64,000 bases of DNA from Acanthornis magna (GCA_036785705.1 JAWUZG010000032.1:17665501-17729500), one strand, 5' to 3'; positions 10,701-25,389 are shown, counted from the stretch's first letter. Notes: generated by a model not told the origin, from the letters alone. Numbers and translations are program-made.

Positions 10701-13700
10701 CCTTTAGGAACTTTAGTCTCCTTGAAGTCAGCTGGATTTGGATTCTGACGGTGAAAACTTAAGCCACATCAAAAATGGCCTCTGAAGTAAAAAAGCCTAT
10801 TGACATTTCTGACACCAGGTTTTGAGTCTAGGAGCTCCGTGATGCACCTGCAGTGTAGATCAAGGTGTGGGTACAGATCATGTTACTGTAACTTTCTCAT
10901 TTTACTGGCAGCAGTGTGTTGGCAACAGCCTGGAATTGACTGTGGGCTGCAAAATCCTTCTGCAAAGCTGGGCTAAATATTACATGTTAGTCTGCCCTGA
11001 ACTCTGTACTGCTTTAGCACGGCCAGCTAGCTTGAGGAAATAGTCAACAATCCCCTTACAGATGGCTTTTCCCACACCCTTGTAATAGAAATTCTGGGAA
11101 GACAGACAAGAGATAGCATGTCCTTATCTTTTATGAGTGCTGTGGTATTCCATATTTCATCAGTTACAAAGTGTTACAGAACTTTTGGGTAGGAGGGAAA
11201 AGAAGCACTGTATTTTCTTCCCAAAAAAGCTTAGCATTGTAAGGGTTGCAAATCTATGTGCATCAATTGACACCCAGGGTCTTAGACCTCAAAGCCTGTA
11301 GTAACCGTTCTGATTGAAGGTCACAGAGAAGAGATCTTTAATGCACTTTTAAAATTGTCTGAAGGCCATAGGCAACTTTGATTTTCCAGTGTTCTGAATT
11401 TGACGTAGGCACTGTACTAATTGCTTTGATCCTCTGTGAGAGGTAACAATCACATATCCATGTCAGTGTTTTTGGATCATTAGGTGACATTGACACTTTG
11501 AGCCTTAGGATATTACTAAAATTAGAGACCTTTAGCTTTAGCTCAGTTCTTTTCTGTCTTGAGGACACCAAGGTATTTACTCAATAAGTCCCTGCTGGGA
11601 AGTTCCTAAGATCTTTGCCCCCTTCCTTTGGCAGCTCTGTCTGCAGTCTATGATTGCCACATACTTTTCTGTCTCCTATTTTGGATCTTCATTAATACTT
11701 ATACATTTGCTTGGGACCGTTTCAAGCTTCTCTGCTCTCTAATGTATCACTTATTGGGATTCTCAGACCCCAAGAGTGTCCTGAAACCCTTAGTTCCCAA
11801 AAGACCTACATACCTGCTTTGTAGGCAGCTTGATCTCCTGCCTGTTTTCTACCCTCAATTTAGGACATGTGGGAAGCTAAGACGTATTTTTTACGGTTCT
11901 GCCTGCTCAGCACTTGTCAGGTGACATTGCAATAGGAGTAGGTGAAAGCTGCTGTACACACCGTCTCTGTGGCATGTATATCCCAAATCACAAGGTGCAG
12001 TACAGGTATACCTTTCTAGAGTCCCATCCAAAACTTCAGGATGCTCTGGCAGGTGGATAAGAGAAGAAAATGATAAATCTCATGTCGCGTTGCCTGAAGG
12101 TAATGGTCAATATAGCAGAAATTTTCTTTATGAAAGATGCATCTGAAAAAATGGTGAAGTGTAAATTACTTTTCAAGGGGGTTTTTTTCATGAGAAAACG
12201 TTTCATTTTAAACCTAATGTTTCTGGCTTTACTTGGTTGGATTTTTAAAATATTAAAAATTGCTTTTTTTTTTTTTTTCTTTTAACTCATAAAAACTGAA
12301 GTTTCATTTATTTGCACTACTAACCCTAAGAAATTCAAAATAGTACTCTGGGGAAAAGAAATTCGGAATTAGACTTTCACTTGTAGATTTTCCCTTTACT
12401 TGTATTACTTAAATCCAAAATTTAGGCAGTTATTGAATCTGTAGATCCCCCACCATCACGATGACAGAGAAATGTTTTCCATCAATTACATTTGACCAGG
12501 CAGCTTGAACATTTTCTTTCAGATATGGAATGAACCACACAGCACAGTACACTACAGTTTGTCACTGTTCAAGTAGATTACTGCAGAGTGCTCTTCTTTA
12601 TGGTAAGTTATTATAACAATTTGCTGCAGCAATTTGCTATCACGCTATAGTGGCATAACAGGGACAGTAGAGAGGTGTGCAGCTCTCACTGTCGAGAACT
12701 GTTTGTCCATCAAGCAGCAAGAAGGTCTGATAGAGGTGTACCAAGGGATTATTTTCAAAATACCTGTTAAGGGAATTGTGACTAAGAATGTGTAGACACA
12801 GGAGTACCAGATACCTGTCAGAGTTGCTAAAAATATTCTTGTTATTGTCAGGTTGCACAATGGTTTAATTCCCCATGAAAGTCTGGGTGACATATTTGCT
12901 ACCCAAGTGAATAAAGTGACAAATACTACCAGGACTAGTAATAAATGAATTTGCCTTTTGGACGGTAATCTTTCATGCCAGCTCCTATGCTAGTGCTTAA
13001 GGCAAACTATTTAAAACACACTTCACCTAGTTTGAACCTGGCAACCACATACAAGTAAGAAAAATGAATCCCAAGCTTTTCTTTTTGACATATGTGTCAC
13101 TTCCACTCATTTAGAAGCCATTTAATAGGCTTTGTAATCAGAAATAAGAGCAGTTTCATGCAATAGATCAGCTTTCTAAGCAATAATTCATCCAAAGGAG
13201 ATAAAATGATAGAGTGTGTACGTATGTGTTATTTCCAGAGAAAATAGTTGTGATTTTTATATATATTCGTGTGTTTGCATGTGTCTGTGTGCTTGTTTAG
13301 TGTGTCCTTAGAATATAGATATATTTGATATACTAGTTTATTATAAATTACTTCCCTATATACTGTAATAACTCCTAAAATGACTTAATTTTTGCAGTCC
13401 ACTGAACTTTATGGAAAAGTCAAAGCCAGATTTTGTTTTAGTAATGCCACTGAGTGGATTTAAACATCTAAAAGACATCAGATGGGGGTCCTGAGGTAGC
13501 CGAAATTAGTGACTCTTCAGTGGAATCCCCATCTGAATTCTCTCAGCTGAAGTTCTGGTGTAAAGAATTTAAAATTAAGACAAGTCTCTGTGCTTTGAAA
13601 AACAGAATAACACGACAGAACTGAAGTGCCTTATTTGTTAAGTCATCGTGTCAATGACTGGTAAATAGAATAGGTTGCTCTCAAGAGGTTATACAGTGAC

Positions 13701-16700
13701 CTGATGTCTGTGAGGAGCATTGGTAGTCTCAAATTTTGTTTGAAAAATAGAACTGACAAAGCAGTAGTTACATCAAAAGGAGACTAATTTTGGTAGCATA
13801 TAGCTCTCAAGGGCAGAAGCAGTGTTTATTTTTTCTGTAATACTTAGGGACTTAAAGGTATAATGAAAGCTTTGTGAGATTTTCAAAGCTTAAAGCAAAT
13901 TTGAAAATCCCATTGGACTGTGAAATGACTGTATCCAATGTGCTGATCTATTCAGGTGGGTCAGATGAGTTACACTGAACATCTTTGTAAATCCGGGCTT
14001 TTGTTTGGATGCAATATCTTGACTCTAAGTCATCTTCAATGAACAGACAACCCTAGAAATTTATCACTAAGCAGGTATTTTATGTTTCTTGATAATCAGA
14101 TAAAGAATCTGGAAGTGGAAACTGGGAAACAAATAAATCTCACTATCTCCTTAGGGTTTCCCATAGTCAATTCCTTTAAACAGTGTTTGTCATAATTCTT
14201 TTGCCTGATTCTTATTTCCATTCAGTCTTTTATTATTCATTTTATTCGAGTTTCCTCTCCACTGCTCATTGTGCAGCTAGATCTTTCTTCCACATCCTCT
14301 TGTTCCCTCAAGTGTTTATTTTGCTTTCAAAGCTCTTACACCACACCATTCCTGAAAAGAATGCAGTCATTCCCCACTCGATGAATCTGTTACTCATCCT
14401 AAGAGGGTGAAAATCACCTATACGGTATCTGCTCACCCTGTTATGGTGTGTGCATCTGATGCCATGAGTATGAGTACTCAAGCATCCCCCCCAAAAGAGA
14501 GAGGAATGAAAAAGAGAACCAAAAAAAGAATTATTTTCTTAGCCAGTGATCATTAAGAATTTGTCTTAAGACCAATGATAATTTCCCAGTTGCTGATTGT
14601 GTGGAAAAAAACGAAAAAATGGAACAAGAAAGAAATCCTGTTTCCTGCAGAATGCCAAGCATTCTATATGACAATGTGAATCAAGTACTTGGGGTGCTAA
14701 GAGAGTACAAATTAAGGCTCACTCAGTCATTATGCTGTCTATCTCATTCAAAAAGGTCTAGAGAGTCTTAAAGAAAATTACTAAATGACTTTTGTATTTC
14801 CAGTGTCTGTGGAAATACTGTAGAATTGAAATATAGTCTTGATGTTTCACTAAAGTGCATATGCAAAGTAAGGCTGAATAAGCATTTCCATTGAATATTT
14901 CACAAACTTGGAAACAACTGCTCCTCACAGAATTGTAAAGGACATTGAGAGCCCACAGAGCATGAACAGTCTGACTGTCCAACACTGCCTAACATCAGGC
15001 CTCCTATCACTCCCCACTGACTGTTTACAGGATACAGGTTCATCATTTCCCATATTTCTAATTGTCGGAAATTAACCATGTGAATATTCCCTTCTCCTTC
15101 CTTTACTCTTCACCTGATTTTGCTAAGATCATGATAAAAAATGAATTAATTAGAAGCACAGTCTTTGGATGATTGCACATAGCATTTCATATGCAAAATA
15201 AATTGCTTTGTGAATTGTAACATAAACTATTAAAGACTTCTATTTCAGGTGTGCATTGTACAGGACAGAGTGTACAGAACTGCAATTAAAAATATTTTCC
15301 CTGTAAGAAGGTATATATCTACTGCTGCAAACAGAAAATATATATACATTACAATGTACTGCTTTATCCCTCTTGTAAAGTATGTAAATGTTAGTTACTG
15401 ATTGCTCATTCTGTTCTTTAATTGTGCTTTATTTTAAAAGAATGAAATTGGTAAAGTCACAGGCTTAAGGTACTGAAGGACTGCAAAATGACATCTGTAG
15501 GACATAGTCCACTATTCTGAAACTGTCTTGAGTTAGACTATTGCCTATCAATAGAGTACAAATAGTTTACTGACTCAGGGAGAAATGTAATATGTGCTTA
15601 GATCTTGTTTCACAGGAAATGATAGAAAAGATTATAAAGCAGACTTTCTCAAGTCCTGGTAGAATTTCAGAAACTCTTATTATAGGAAGTTCCAACTTCA
15701 TAACACCCCCAGCTCTGATGAATTATGTTTCTGAGTTCCTATGATTGCTTTTGTCAAACTGTTAAATACGAAATAACAAAATGCCATGCAGCCATCTTTA
15801 TAATGAATAACACAGGCAAAGAAGCCCATGAGCAATTGCTATTTTATAAAAGTTCTTTTTGATGTATCTATAATTTTTTTCTGTTTTTGTCTGTTGAACT
15901 GTCTGTAACCAACAGAGTGGAAAATAAATTTCTGAAAGCTTAGATTCAGAAAAAGAATCTGTAAGGCTTCTATAAAGTATAAGAACTTGAAAACAGCATT
16001 ATTTTCAAAAAATGTTCTAGACTCATGGAAGATGATGAAATTCTTAGTTTTGTTTGCCAGATAGTAAACTGTTTTGAGAAAGTATCTTTTCATTTAGATG
16101 CTCAGCCTGGTCTCTAAGTATGTAGCATATCAAAATTATACAAACATATCACTGTTCCTGATTTAGAGTGGAATTTGCTTCTTTAGTTGTCAGTATGCTT
16201 GCAGCAGCAATCTTCATACATTTTCTGCATGAAAAATAGTTTGTTCTGAGCTGTTGTTCTTCAATTTCCATTTATATCTGTCACTGTATAATCTAGGTAA
16301 GGAAATTCTCTGATAGAATTCTTTGTGGTATTTAAAGATTTTATACTTGTCAGTTCTAATCTTTTCCACCTTTTTTATTTCATGGAATGAGGAAGAAGGT
16401 AATTTTTTTAATTGTAATTTCTTCCCTTCTAATGTAAGGATTTGTAAACTTTCAGTCTCACAGTGTTTGAACTGAAGTTTTTCCTGATAAAGCTACAACT
16501 AGTTTCACTCACAGGTTTTTACTGTCAATAACTTTGACACAGAGCCTTGGCTGCATAGGACGATGGCTAAGTTTTCTTGTAAAACAAAGAACAGTATTTC
16601 TCAAAGTTTTTCAGAAAAAAAATGTAATTTTTTTCCCCTGAAGCTATTTCATTAAATCTGTACAAATATAGAAAAGAACATTGTCACTCTCTGCCTCCAA

Positions 16701-19700
16701 AATACTTTTTTGTCCTTATTGTATGAGTTGTAGATAAATAACCTTTGCTGTTAAATATAAGCAGATGTTTTGTCTACGTTTTTAAGCCAGAAATTTCTAG
16801 CCCAACTATCTTAGCACAATCAGATGCATCTCATTTTGGAATTAACCCCTCCCCTTTGTGTGGACTGGCGAGGAAAAAAGGCTAATGCAGTCACCTAGAT
16901 TTTCAGTTGTATGAACTAAGTGGAAATTACTCCTAGTCAATATGCTTATTGATGAGAGAGGGAAGAAAAAAGAATCATCCTGAGGAATGTGGTAGCTTTA
17001 ATAATTCTGTTGAAGATGTCGTTGGGCCTATGATCCATGATTACTGCAGGCTTTCTCCATGAACAAGAAATGAACTGAGAAAGGTTGTTCAATAGGAATA
17101 ATGCAATTATACAAAAGGACACTATGCACTAATAAAAAGAGGTGTTATTCTACATGTACAAATATTTTTCATTTATCCAAGACACTGATAATGAAAAAGA
17201 GATTTGCAGTTAAGGAAAAACGTCATTTACACCCACATTAAATCTCCCTCATATTTCCACAGCAATGTAAAGGCTCTTAGTAAAAATGAGAAGTATGCTC
17301 CCAAGAGCTTTTCATCTGATGATTGTGAAGTGATTCATACTGCACTGCTACCACTGTCATTAACAATGAGGAGACAGAATGAACTGTGGGAGATTGACAG
17401 TTTTGTAAATCAGGACATAAGTACTGAGCTGTGGGCACCCGAAAATTCAGGTGAGTGTTTGCATGACAACCTCAAGTAGCACAAGATATCAGTGATGATA
17501 TGGCATTAGCAGGACAAATTTATAGCTGCCAAATTTATACCTCCTCAGCAGCTCTCTACCAGACTGCTCAACTATGGAAAAAAGACAGGAAAATCTTTCC
17601 TAATAATTCAGAAGCAGACTGAAATCATATTGGCTTTTCTGCAATTTTTCTTAAAACATTCAAATCTTTGAAAAGGTGTATTTTACATCCTTTATGAGAT
17701 TTGAAGCACTGTCCATGTTGCTTAAATTGTGTAAAGATTATGCTGCAGTAGGTATTTCATCTGGAATTTTTCAATACCATGAATCTTGGAGACGGAAGGA
17801 ACAAAGAAAGATATAATGTGAAAGTAACATAAGGGAATAGGATGGGGCAGAGGTAAAGGCATGAGACAAAGACTGGACAAGAAAATTTTGTAGGGGGGGG
17901 AGAAGAGATTTCAACAGGATGCCCAGAGCCTAGGAATTCTGGATCTTTGGGTGATACTAAGTCACTTGCAGTAGTCTTTTAACTTCTCTATCATTAGGTG
18001 CCTGGCTTATATCCATGTGAGTACTTTTAAAGAAGAAACTACAGAATCATCTTTACCTGTCTGAAACCCCCATATGCTGACAATTGTTTTATTTCTAGTC
18101 CTCTAAAATCCATTAATTTACTTGAGAAACCATAATATTAGATGTACGAGTGCAAAGTAGGACTGATGATACAAATTTAAGATGGTTTCTTCCACGGTAT
18201 CATGTCATACTTGGTGTTGTAGAAATGGGGGGGGGTCTCTTTGGGTTGAAAGATTCTGTCAGTCTTCATCATAACAATAGTTTTCCACAGATATGAAGGA
18301 AAGAAGGCTACTTTATTGAAAGTTTTTCTTCTGTACATTTTTTATTGTTTAGTTTTTGTTGGTTTAATTTCTTTGATTGAGTGCTTTTCTGATTTTGTTT
18401 CTGAGTTGTGGGTTTTTTAAAATTTCTCCAGGCTTCCTAGAAGCTATAAGAATAGCTAACAGCTATTCTGTTTGAAAACAGAACTATACCTCCACCAAAG
18501 TGATTAGGAAAGAGATGGAGTTTTTGGAAGTCAGACACAATAATCCTTTAATCTGTAAAAAAATAAAACCAAGGCAATTTGATGATCATACACTTTTAAC
18601 TGTGCAGAGATAAGATGAATGTAAAGTATCTCAAAAATGTGTCTTTTTTGGACCTTCAGATTAACAAAATCAGGAAGTCTGAAAGCTTGAAGTACATGGA
18701 ATTAAATGTATTCCTGCATACTCATCCAAGCGGGAAGTAACTGCTTGCAAGATTTTAAGGAGCTAGACTAATTTTCTGAGCTTGGTTTAAAGGAATAAAG
18801 AGAGTTTCTCAGAGCATAAACATTGGGCCTACCCAGTTATTATGGAATATTTGTGTGCAGTTCTCTCTATCTTCCTCTATAGGAGGTTGTACGAGTTGTA
18901 TAAATAACCAAGCTGCAAAGACAGGTACCTAATTTTCCCATATCCCACGTGGTATAATAAACAGAGGGATTTATAATCAATCTTTTCCACTGACTTAAAG
19001 AATATTTAATTTTGAGTGCAAAATGGAATAGCTCTTGCTGGGTAGCTTGGCAGTAACTCACAGAAGACAGTTCTCTACACTGGTGTCAGGTCCACTTTTC
19101 TCACTCAAGGAAGGGCAGACTTTTCTTGCGCTGAAGCAAGGAGAGCAGGAATATAAACGTGAGCTCTCTACGCCTCTGAAAAATGCTCTAATTCTGTCTC
19201 AAGTGAGAAGCCTTCCCTGATCATTATGGTGCATGTCTGTGTGGAAAGATGGCTGGGGTAAAATTAGAGGAAACTGGGAAGTTTTATTCACATCCTAACA
19301 GAGGTTATAATAGTACTGAGATTACAGGGTAAAATACAGTTGCTACTCCCTGGATGGAATGTGGTTGGCATGCTCAAAACCTATTCCATGGTGATTCCTC
19401 ACACCCACAGTCTGCAACCATGGCACCTGCCAAGGGGGATGGAACAGAGGGTGGATCAGAGTGGAGACACCGCAGCCAGGCTCTGCTGAAATCCTTGCAG
19501 GGAGGGGAACTCAATGGTTCTTTGCTGCTGAGAAACTGCACAGCATCTGTCAGCCAGGAGAGAGAGGAGAATATGTCCTGCTGCTGGCCAACAACTGTGG
19601 TGAAATCACTCTCCTCAGATTAACCTGGCTCATTACAGCCTAATTGTAACACTAACCCACACCTCCATCCCAAAGTTACCTGACTACAAGGTATGACCAC

Positions 19701-22700
19701 TGCTCACTGCTCACAGGGCATGTGCTCTACAGTTTTTTGACTGTATCTTTAAAAACGAAGTGAGAGAATTTTACACCAGTCACTAACACAGACATTTATG
19801 ACTAGAGTCACTCAAGCTCTACCTAAGCATAAAGAGATACTATAAAATTGAGTTGAGAATGGGGGGAAAGTTAGGGAACACTCTGTTGTAACTGCACAGA
19901 TCAGTTGACAAGCTGAACCTGTCTTCTCCCCTGTAGGGACTCTTGTTGGGTAAGAACCACACTCTATCCATGCTGAATACTTTTCTTAGGGATTAGAGCT
20001 TGTCTGTATATTTCTTTGAATATGTATTTGCAGTCAGATACTATCACTGACTATCCTCAAATCTTAACCTGTCACAGTTTTATACTAATAAAGGGTGTTA
20101 TCCATAAACTAAGTGTGAGTCATTCACGGCCACTGGCAGTCACTGGCAGCAGGGAACATACTCAGATAAAGAGGACTGAGGGGTCTCTTGTGCTGTTGGT
20201 GCATTTCCCTGAATAAGTCAGTGAAACCACCCTCCTGTCCAGCAGGACTGCTCACTGAAGGGTCTTCCTAATGGGATGCTCACTGGTTGGGCACAAGTGT
20301 TTTGGCTTTCCTGGGGTGCTGGCTGAAAAATTAAGTACAAAGGGTTAAGTCAATCTGCCTCTTTCATGAGACAGCTTGTCTTTCCTTTTTTTGAGAGAAA
20401 TGAAAACAAGACTGATCCTCCTGATGTGAGTAGGAGGATTATACCAGAATTTACTGAAGTACAGAAATTACTTTCTTGCCAGAGAACTTGAGTATGATCA
20501 GGTCTCTAATTATAAATATAGTTCCCTTCTCTTTTTCATTAGTATTTTCCTCTTTTTTTTCTGCAACCTCATAAAGTTAGTTTCTAAAGAGATATTCCAC
20601 AATGGTTTTGTGTGGGGCACCCTCTCGTCTGCAACAGTAAAAGCCCCAAGTGATAAGCCCTTATGCTCCTCACTCTAATGCATTAAATATCTCAAAGCAT
20701 GTAGTCATAAACTGTTCACCCAAGATTACAAGCAAAGTTGACAGTAGAGTGGAAAACCCATTGAACCTAATCATTAACCTAACATTCTTTTCTTGTTATA
20801 TGAATAAAAAGCAAATTTATTATGTTAAATGCCCTGCTAAACTGTTCAGAATCCATTAAGTGCTATTTTCAAATAGCAAAATACATGCTCTTATGTTACA
20901 AAACAAATACATTTTAGTAATTTTGTCTTGCAAGAAGGAGTTCTGGTCTACTCCAGTCTCTATACCCAATTAGTGATCTGATCTGCATCCACTGAAGCAA
21001 ATGACAATGTTTTGATTTGAGGCCAGCAGTTCATGATCAAGCTATGAAAGCTGTATTGTGCCCTGAGTGTTAAGAACAAATCTTCCCTTGTTTCTGTCTT
21101 ACTGAAGAATTCCTGTTCTCCAGAACAAGACTCGTTACTCCTAGTTGGCTGCCATGGTTCTCTTTCCTTGGCAAAGCTGTCAGCTCTTTACTAAACAGAA
21201 ACAAAGGGATGATTACCTATTTCTTCCACCTCTAGCCCCTGATAGCTCAATTAAGGTATAGACTGAACATCTTACTATTAGGAGGTGCTCTGAAGGGAGC
21301 ATGTATAGCTCAAAATTGAACTTTTGAAATCTTTGCTGTGAGTACCCTAGAGGTATATAATCTTTTTGAATAAGTAATACATGGAAAGGTTTCTCTACCA
21401 TGTTTTGCAATTGAAAAAAAACCCAAATCCCTCACCCACAAAATAAGATGGGAGCTATCCCTAAGGTTGTTCAGAGTTCTCCTCAAAAGCAGAGTTGAAG
21501 TACCCCCATGCAGAGATTCAATAGTGTAAATAGGCTTTGTGGAATTGTTTTTGAGTACACATTAGACATATTACACATGCAGTAAATATGAGGCATAATG
21601 GCATAAAGTCTGGTATAAAAAATAACAAGTGTGAACTAATGGTTTACTGCTCAGACACTTTTTTTCATAGAATCCATTGACAGATGCCGAATTGAAAGCC
21701 AAAATACAGCCCACATAAATGTGACTTCTATAATTAAAATGAATATGATCAATGCTATTCCAAGGGCCAACAGATTCACTTAACTTGGCTAGGCTTTAGA
21801 AAGGAGCTGTGTTTAGTTATTTTCAGCGAAATCTGAACACTGGGCTATTTTATGTTTGCTACTCCAATTAGATGAGGTTTGTTCAGTTCAAATTTCAGTG
21901 GGATTCTTGCGGAATTATATATGACATCCGAATTAATGCTGGAACAGTTCATCATGATTAATGTCATTACAACAAATGCTGAAGGGATTAATAAGGATTT
22001 CCTACTTGTTGCAAAGTGTAGAAGCCCTAGGGGCTTTCCTGTAGAAGAGCACTGGGGTGGCCTCATCTTGTCAGATCTCTTGGATCAGAGATATTAAATA
22101 AAAACATCTGTAAACTGCTACAAGATTTACATTCCTCCTTTCTGGTATAAATGACATTACTTACTCTATTGCACTTTTGGGACCCATTTAATTTAGCACT
22201 TTCTTCAGAAAGCACTTCATAAAAAGCATTTATTGGATTAATTGTGATAGTTCTGGTACATTATGAATTTATAAGCTCGTCACCACCTGTAAACTCTTCT
22301 CCCAGTTGCCTTGTAGAGGCAAATCAAAACATTTTATGTATCATTATGTATCATTAAAGTGAAAATTCCAGTAGTCTTAATGGTTTGGTCTTGTCATGTA
22401 GCACTCTGCAGACATGTCAAGAGTTAAGTTTGCTGCCATTTGATTTGTGCCTTCCTTAGTTGTCTTTTATAAATGGGGACCAAATATCCAAGACCCAAAT
22501 CTCTCACACCTAATATTGTCTGGTTTTGACACTGCAGCTATTTGAGATAAAGACTACTGAAATATTACACTCACTGAAGGAAACTGTATATAGCTAAGCT
22601 TTGTAAGTAGTTATAATTCTTTTACTGGCAGGGGTTCAAAGTGACATCTTCATCATATAAGTAATTGTTTAGGAAATACCTAAACCAGAGAGAAAAATGC

Positions 22701-25171
22701 CCTTAGAATTCGATGAGATTTCTGACAAAATCTGTAAACCTCTTTTGGAGAGAATAATATACTCATTCATGTGTGTACACAGGGAAGACTGAACATAAGG
22801 TTAAACTTTTAAATAATTCTTATGTGGTTTGATAGGGTTTCTCTTTGGAAAAGTAGTCTTATTCTGGCAGTCTCCTCTATACTGTTGTGAATGCAAAATG
22901 GCTGCAAAGGATCCTCTTAGCAGGTAAGGAAGATTTCTGAGTCTTTCTCTCCAGTATATAGTGATGAAGAAATGAGTACCAGGTGTCTTAATCTCACACT
23001 GAGTCTTATCCTAGCTACCTTTTGTTAAGTACTTAATTTAATTTCTTCTCTAAACTCCCTCTGATACATGAACAGGTAAGTATCTTCAGAGGACAGTAAA
23101 TGTTACAAACTTTAAAGGTTATTGAAGTAAATAACTCCTTGGGCACTTCTTTCTTTCATCACTGACGACACAGAGAACATAGAGGACTTTCTTAGGCTAC
23201 AGAGTTAGAGACTACAGACTTCAGCTACCAAAGATATGTAAGTACTGACACCAGAACTGCCCTGGGATTCATGAGACTTGCACATCTGGGGATCAGGGAA
23301 GATATTCTAGGACATTTAATCATTTGTCCTTTTACAGTTGAATCTCAACCTTAAATTTTAGATGCCTATGTTGTGATGGCATGAATCTAACCCTTTCTTA
23401 TAAATTATATGCAAAAAAGTTATTAGCACTCTCAGAATGTTTAAGAGTTTTCTCGTTTCAAGCCTTTATGTCCTGCTTCAGACACTTGTACAATTACACA
23501 GGTTAGTCTGCTGTGAGATATTTACCAAAGTTCTTGGTTTTTTGATGAATAATCTTGATAAAAACATTGAAACAGGACTATCCCATTTAAAAGCTAGTAT
23601 TCGAGTAAATATTGCATGGGAGAAAGTCTGTAAATCCCTTGAGAAAACTCAAATATCCAACCATATGAAAACAATATGGATCAAAACATCTTCTCTTCTA
23701 CCAGGAAAAAGAGCTCAATTAACCTTTCTAAATGAAACTTTCCTGTGCTTCATTTCTGTGCTTCTACTGGCCTATGCCTGGCCACACCAAGATCTAAATC
23801 AAGTTTTATGTTTTTAAGGTAAATTTATAATAAAGACACTGACAATGCTTTTACCATATAGAAATAGCGGCTTGCTGTAGTACCCTATCAATCCCAATGT
23901 GATATTACAGTTTGTATAGCAGCTCCACACAGGACAGATGTAAATGGTAAATCTAGTGGCCTAAACTGTTCATTCTTCCTAGGAAAGTACACTTGAGATG
24001 ACACAATAAATCCCTTCACAGTCCTGGGAGCCAAGAAATGAGAATTACGACATATGAAGAACAAATATGGCCTTTACAGCCTTGTAAATGCATCATAAAT
24101 TATACGGATTTTAGTATGAAGTTGTATAAGGCCATAAAAAATATTTTATTCCACAGGTGTGAATGATATCTGACATTTTGTTAAGTCACTATTTGTGTGT
24201 AAATAAAATAACTCACAATTGAAATCAGATTTTTAAGACCTGATACTGGATTCTATACATCCCAGAAGCTTTTGCATAGGGTTCAATATCAAAATAAAGA
24301 ACTGAAACAACCTGTCTTATTTGTGGACTGATCAGCAAAAGGATTGACAGTGGATGAGTTACAATAAGAGCTGGAAGTAAACATCAAATCATATACATGG
24401 TAAGATGAGCAGCAAAATTCCTAGGGGGAAGGAGGATAAACTTCTAGCTTTGAAACATGGCAGAAGGATTGTTCTGGGGCATCCAGTGGAAAGATTTCAG
24501 AACCAACCCCTAACAACACAGGGTACCCGCCCAATTCAGTTTTCAGGGATAGTGGGAAGTACAAGTTGATTTAGTACCCTCTGCAGTGGGAATATAGCAT
24601 TAAGAGCTGGTAGCTAGCTCTGTCAAGAGACTGGATTCTCTGTACTTGAATAATAGGCAATGGGTACTGTGAAAGAAAGGAAGGGCATGAACAGGCAAGA
24701 ATATGGTCAGTGTTATAGGAGGTCATAAGCTAACTGTGACTCAGATGCCACAACAGATAATTCGACCTTATTTGTCTGAACTTGTGATAACAGTTTGTTT
24801 TAATGTTTGGAGACAGCATGTTAACACATTGCAATACACAGTTTCTGTTATATGAGAAATATTCCATCACCAACAAACAGAAATGCCCCATTAAGTATTA
24901 GTGCGGAGCCTTATTTTCGGGAATTGCAAACCTATTACTGCAACTATCATGCATGCAACTAATTTACCAAACTTCCTGGTACTGAGCTCATACAATACAG
25001 TGCTAAGAAACTACATAAATAACTATTTCTTGATGAGCTAAAGGATATTCAGCTGATGAAGGCAATATTTTAGTTTAAAATATATTCCGCATATTGCAAT
25101 AGCAGTTTTACAATCTACTTAATATATGAATTACCTTCACCATTCAAATCTATGATCTCTTCTTCCTGGAG
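7749..25171. other. Long unique AT-rich non-coding region
   Basis: Over about 17 kb I recognise no gene or repeat family. Short poly-T (12264-12278) and TG/AT-rich stretches (about 13215-13345) occur. Some intervals, for example 21840-22100 and 17200-17480, have the mixed, homeodomain-word-rich texture typical of conserved non-coding elements, but I have no alignment to prove conservation. The frames at 17204-17479 and 23437-23817 have no recognisable domain. The first ends at a good donor sequence (CAG|GTGAGT at 17450/17451) but has a poor acceptor. Confidence 0.55.
18432..18483. repeat. Cluster of three short hairpins, two overlapping
   Basis: Three inverted repeats occur within 52 bp. GCTTC/GAAGC (18432-18444) has a CTA loop. 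AGAATAGCT/AGCTATTCT (18449-18469) is a perfect 9-bp stem with loop AAC. TTCTGTT/AACAGAA (18466-18483) is a perfect 7-bp stem with loop TGAA. The 3' arm of the second overlaps the 5' arm of the third, so the two folds exclude each other. No function is implied. Confidence 0.6.
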
Positions 25172-25368
25172 GGAAAACCCACCCTTCCTGGGACAATGGA
25201 GCTATCAGCCAGTTGCTTCTGGCAGCAGCAGTAATGTGCACAGCAGCATAGCAGTTTCTTACTGGAATAACGCTGGTTGGTGTGGAACCCGTACCTGTGG
25301 ATGCACAGACAGAGCCTGGAGAAAAGCTGACACCCAGCAACTAAAATATGAGAGAGAGTGGCTTGCAG
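25172..25368 (+). other. Candidate coding exon, unassigned
   Basis: This is a GC-richer island in AT-rich DNA. On the plus strand an acceptor-like sequence (pyrimidine-rich CTCTTCTTCCTGGAG ending at 25171) and a textbook donor (CAG|GTAAGA at 25368/25369) bound 197 bp. The frame is open throughout as 1 base + 65 codons + 1 base, a symmetric phase-1 exon of the kind used for extracellular modules. The translation runs from about ENPPFLGQWSYQPV to QLKYEREWLA and has a Cys-containing WCGTRTCGC segment. I recognise no family. About 60% of codons start with a purine, only mildly coding-like. On the minus strand the same island has an equally good acceptor (CTCTCTCATATTTTAG before 25340) and a GTAATT donor at 25134, so the strand is not settled. 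It could also be a non-coding RNA exon or chance. Confidence 0.25.
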
Positions 25369-25389
25369 GTAAGAATAAAATACAATTTT

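Noticed and set aside
7110..12000. A full endogenous provirus starting at the LTR-like segment
   Set aside because: No primer-binding site, no gag/pol/env-like frame and no second LTR follow. Only a solo LTR is defensible.
17210..17450. Possible exon ending at a strong CAG|GTGAGT donor, frame open for 80 codons
   Set aside because: The acceptor side (GAGATTTGCAG) has no pyrimidine tract, the translation shows no domain, and no partner exon is visible. A strong donor word alone is common by chance.
19354..19643. Two overlapping plus frames in a GC-richer stretch
   Set aside because: No recognisable domain, no splice sites framing them, and both frames are open because of composition.
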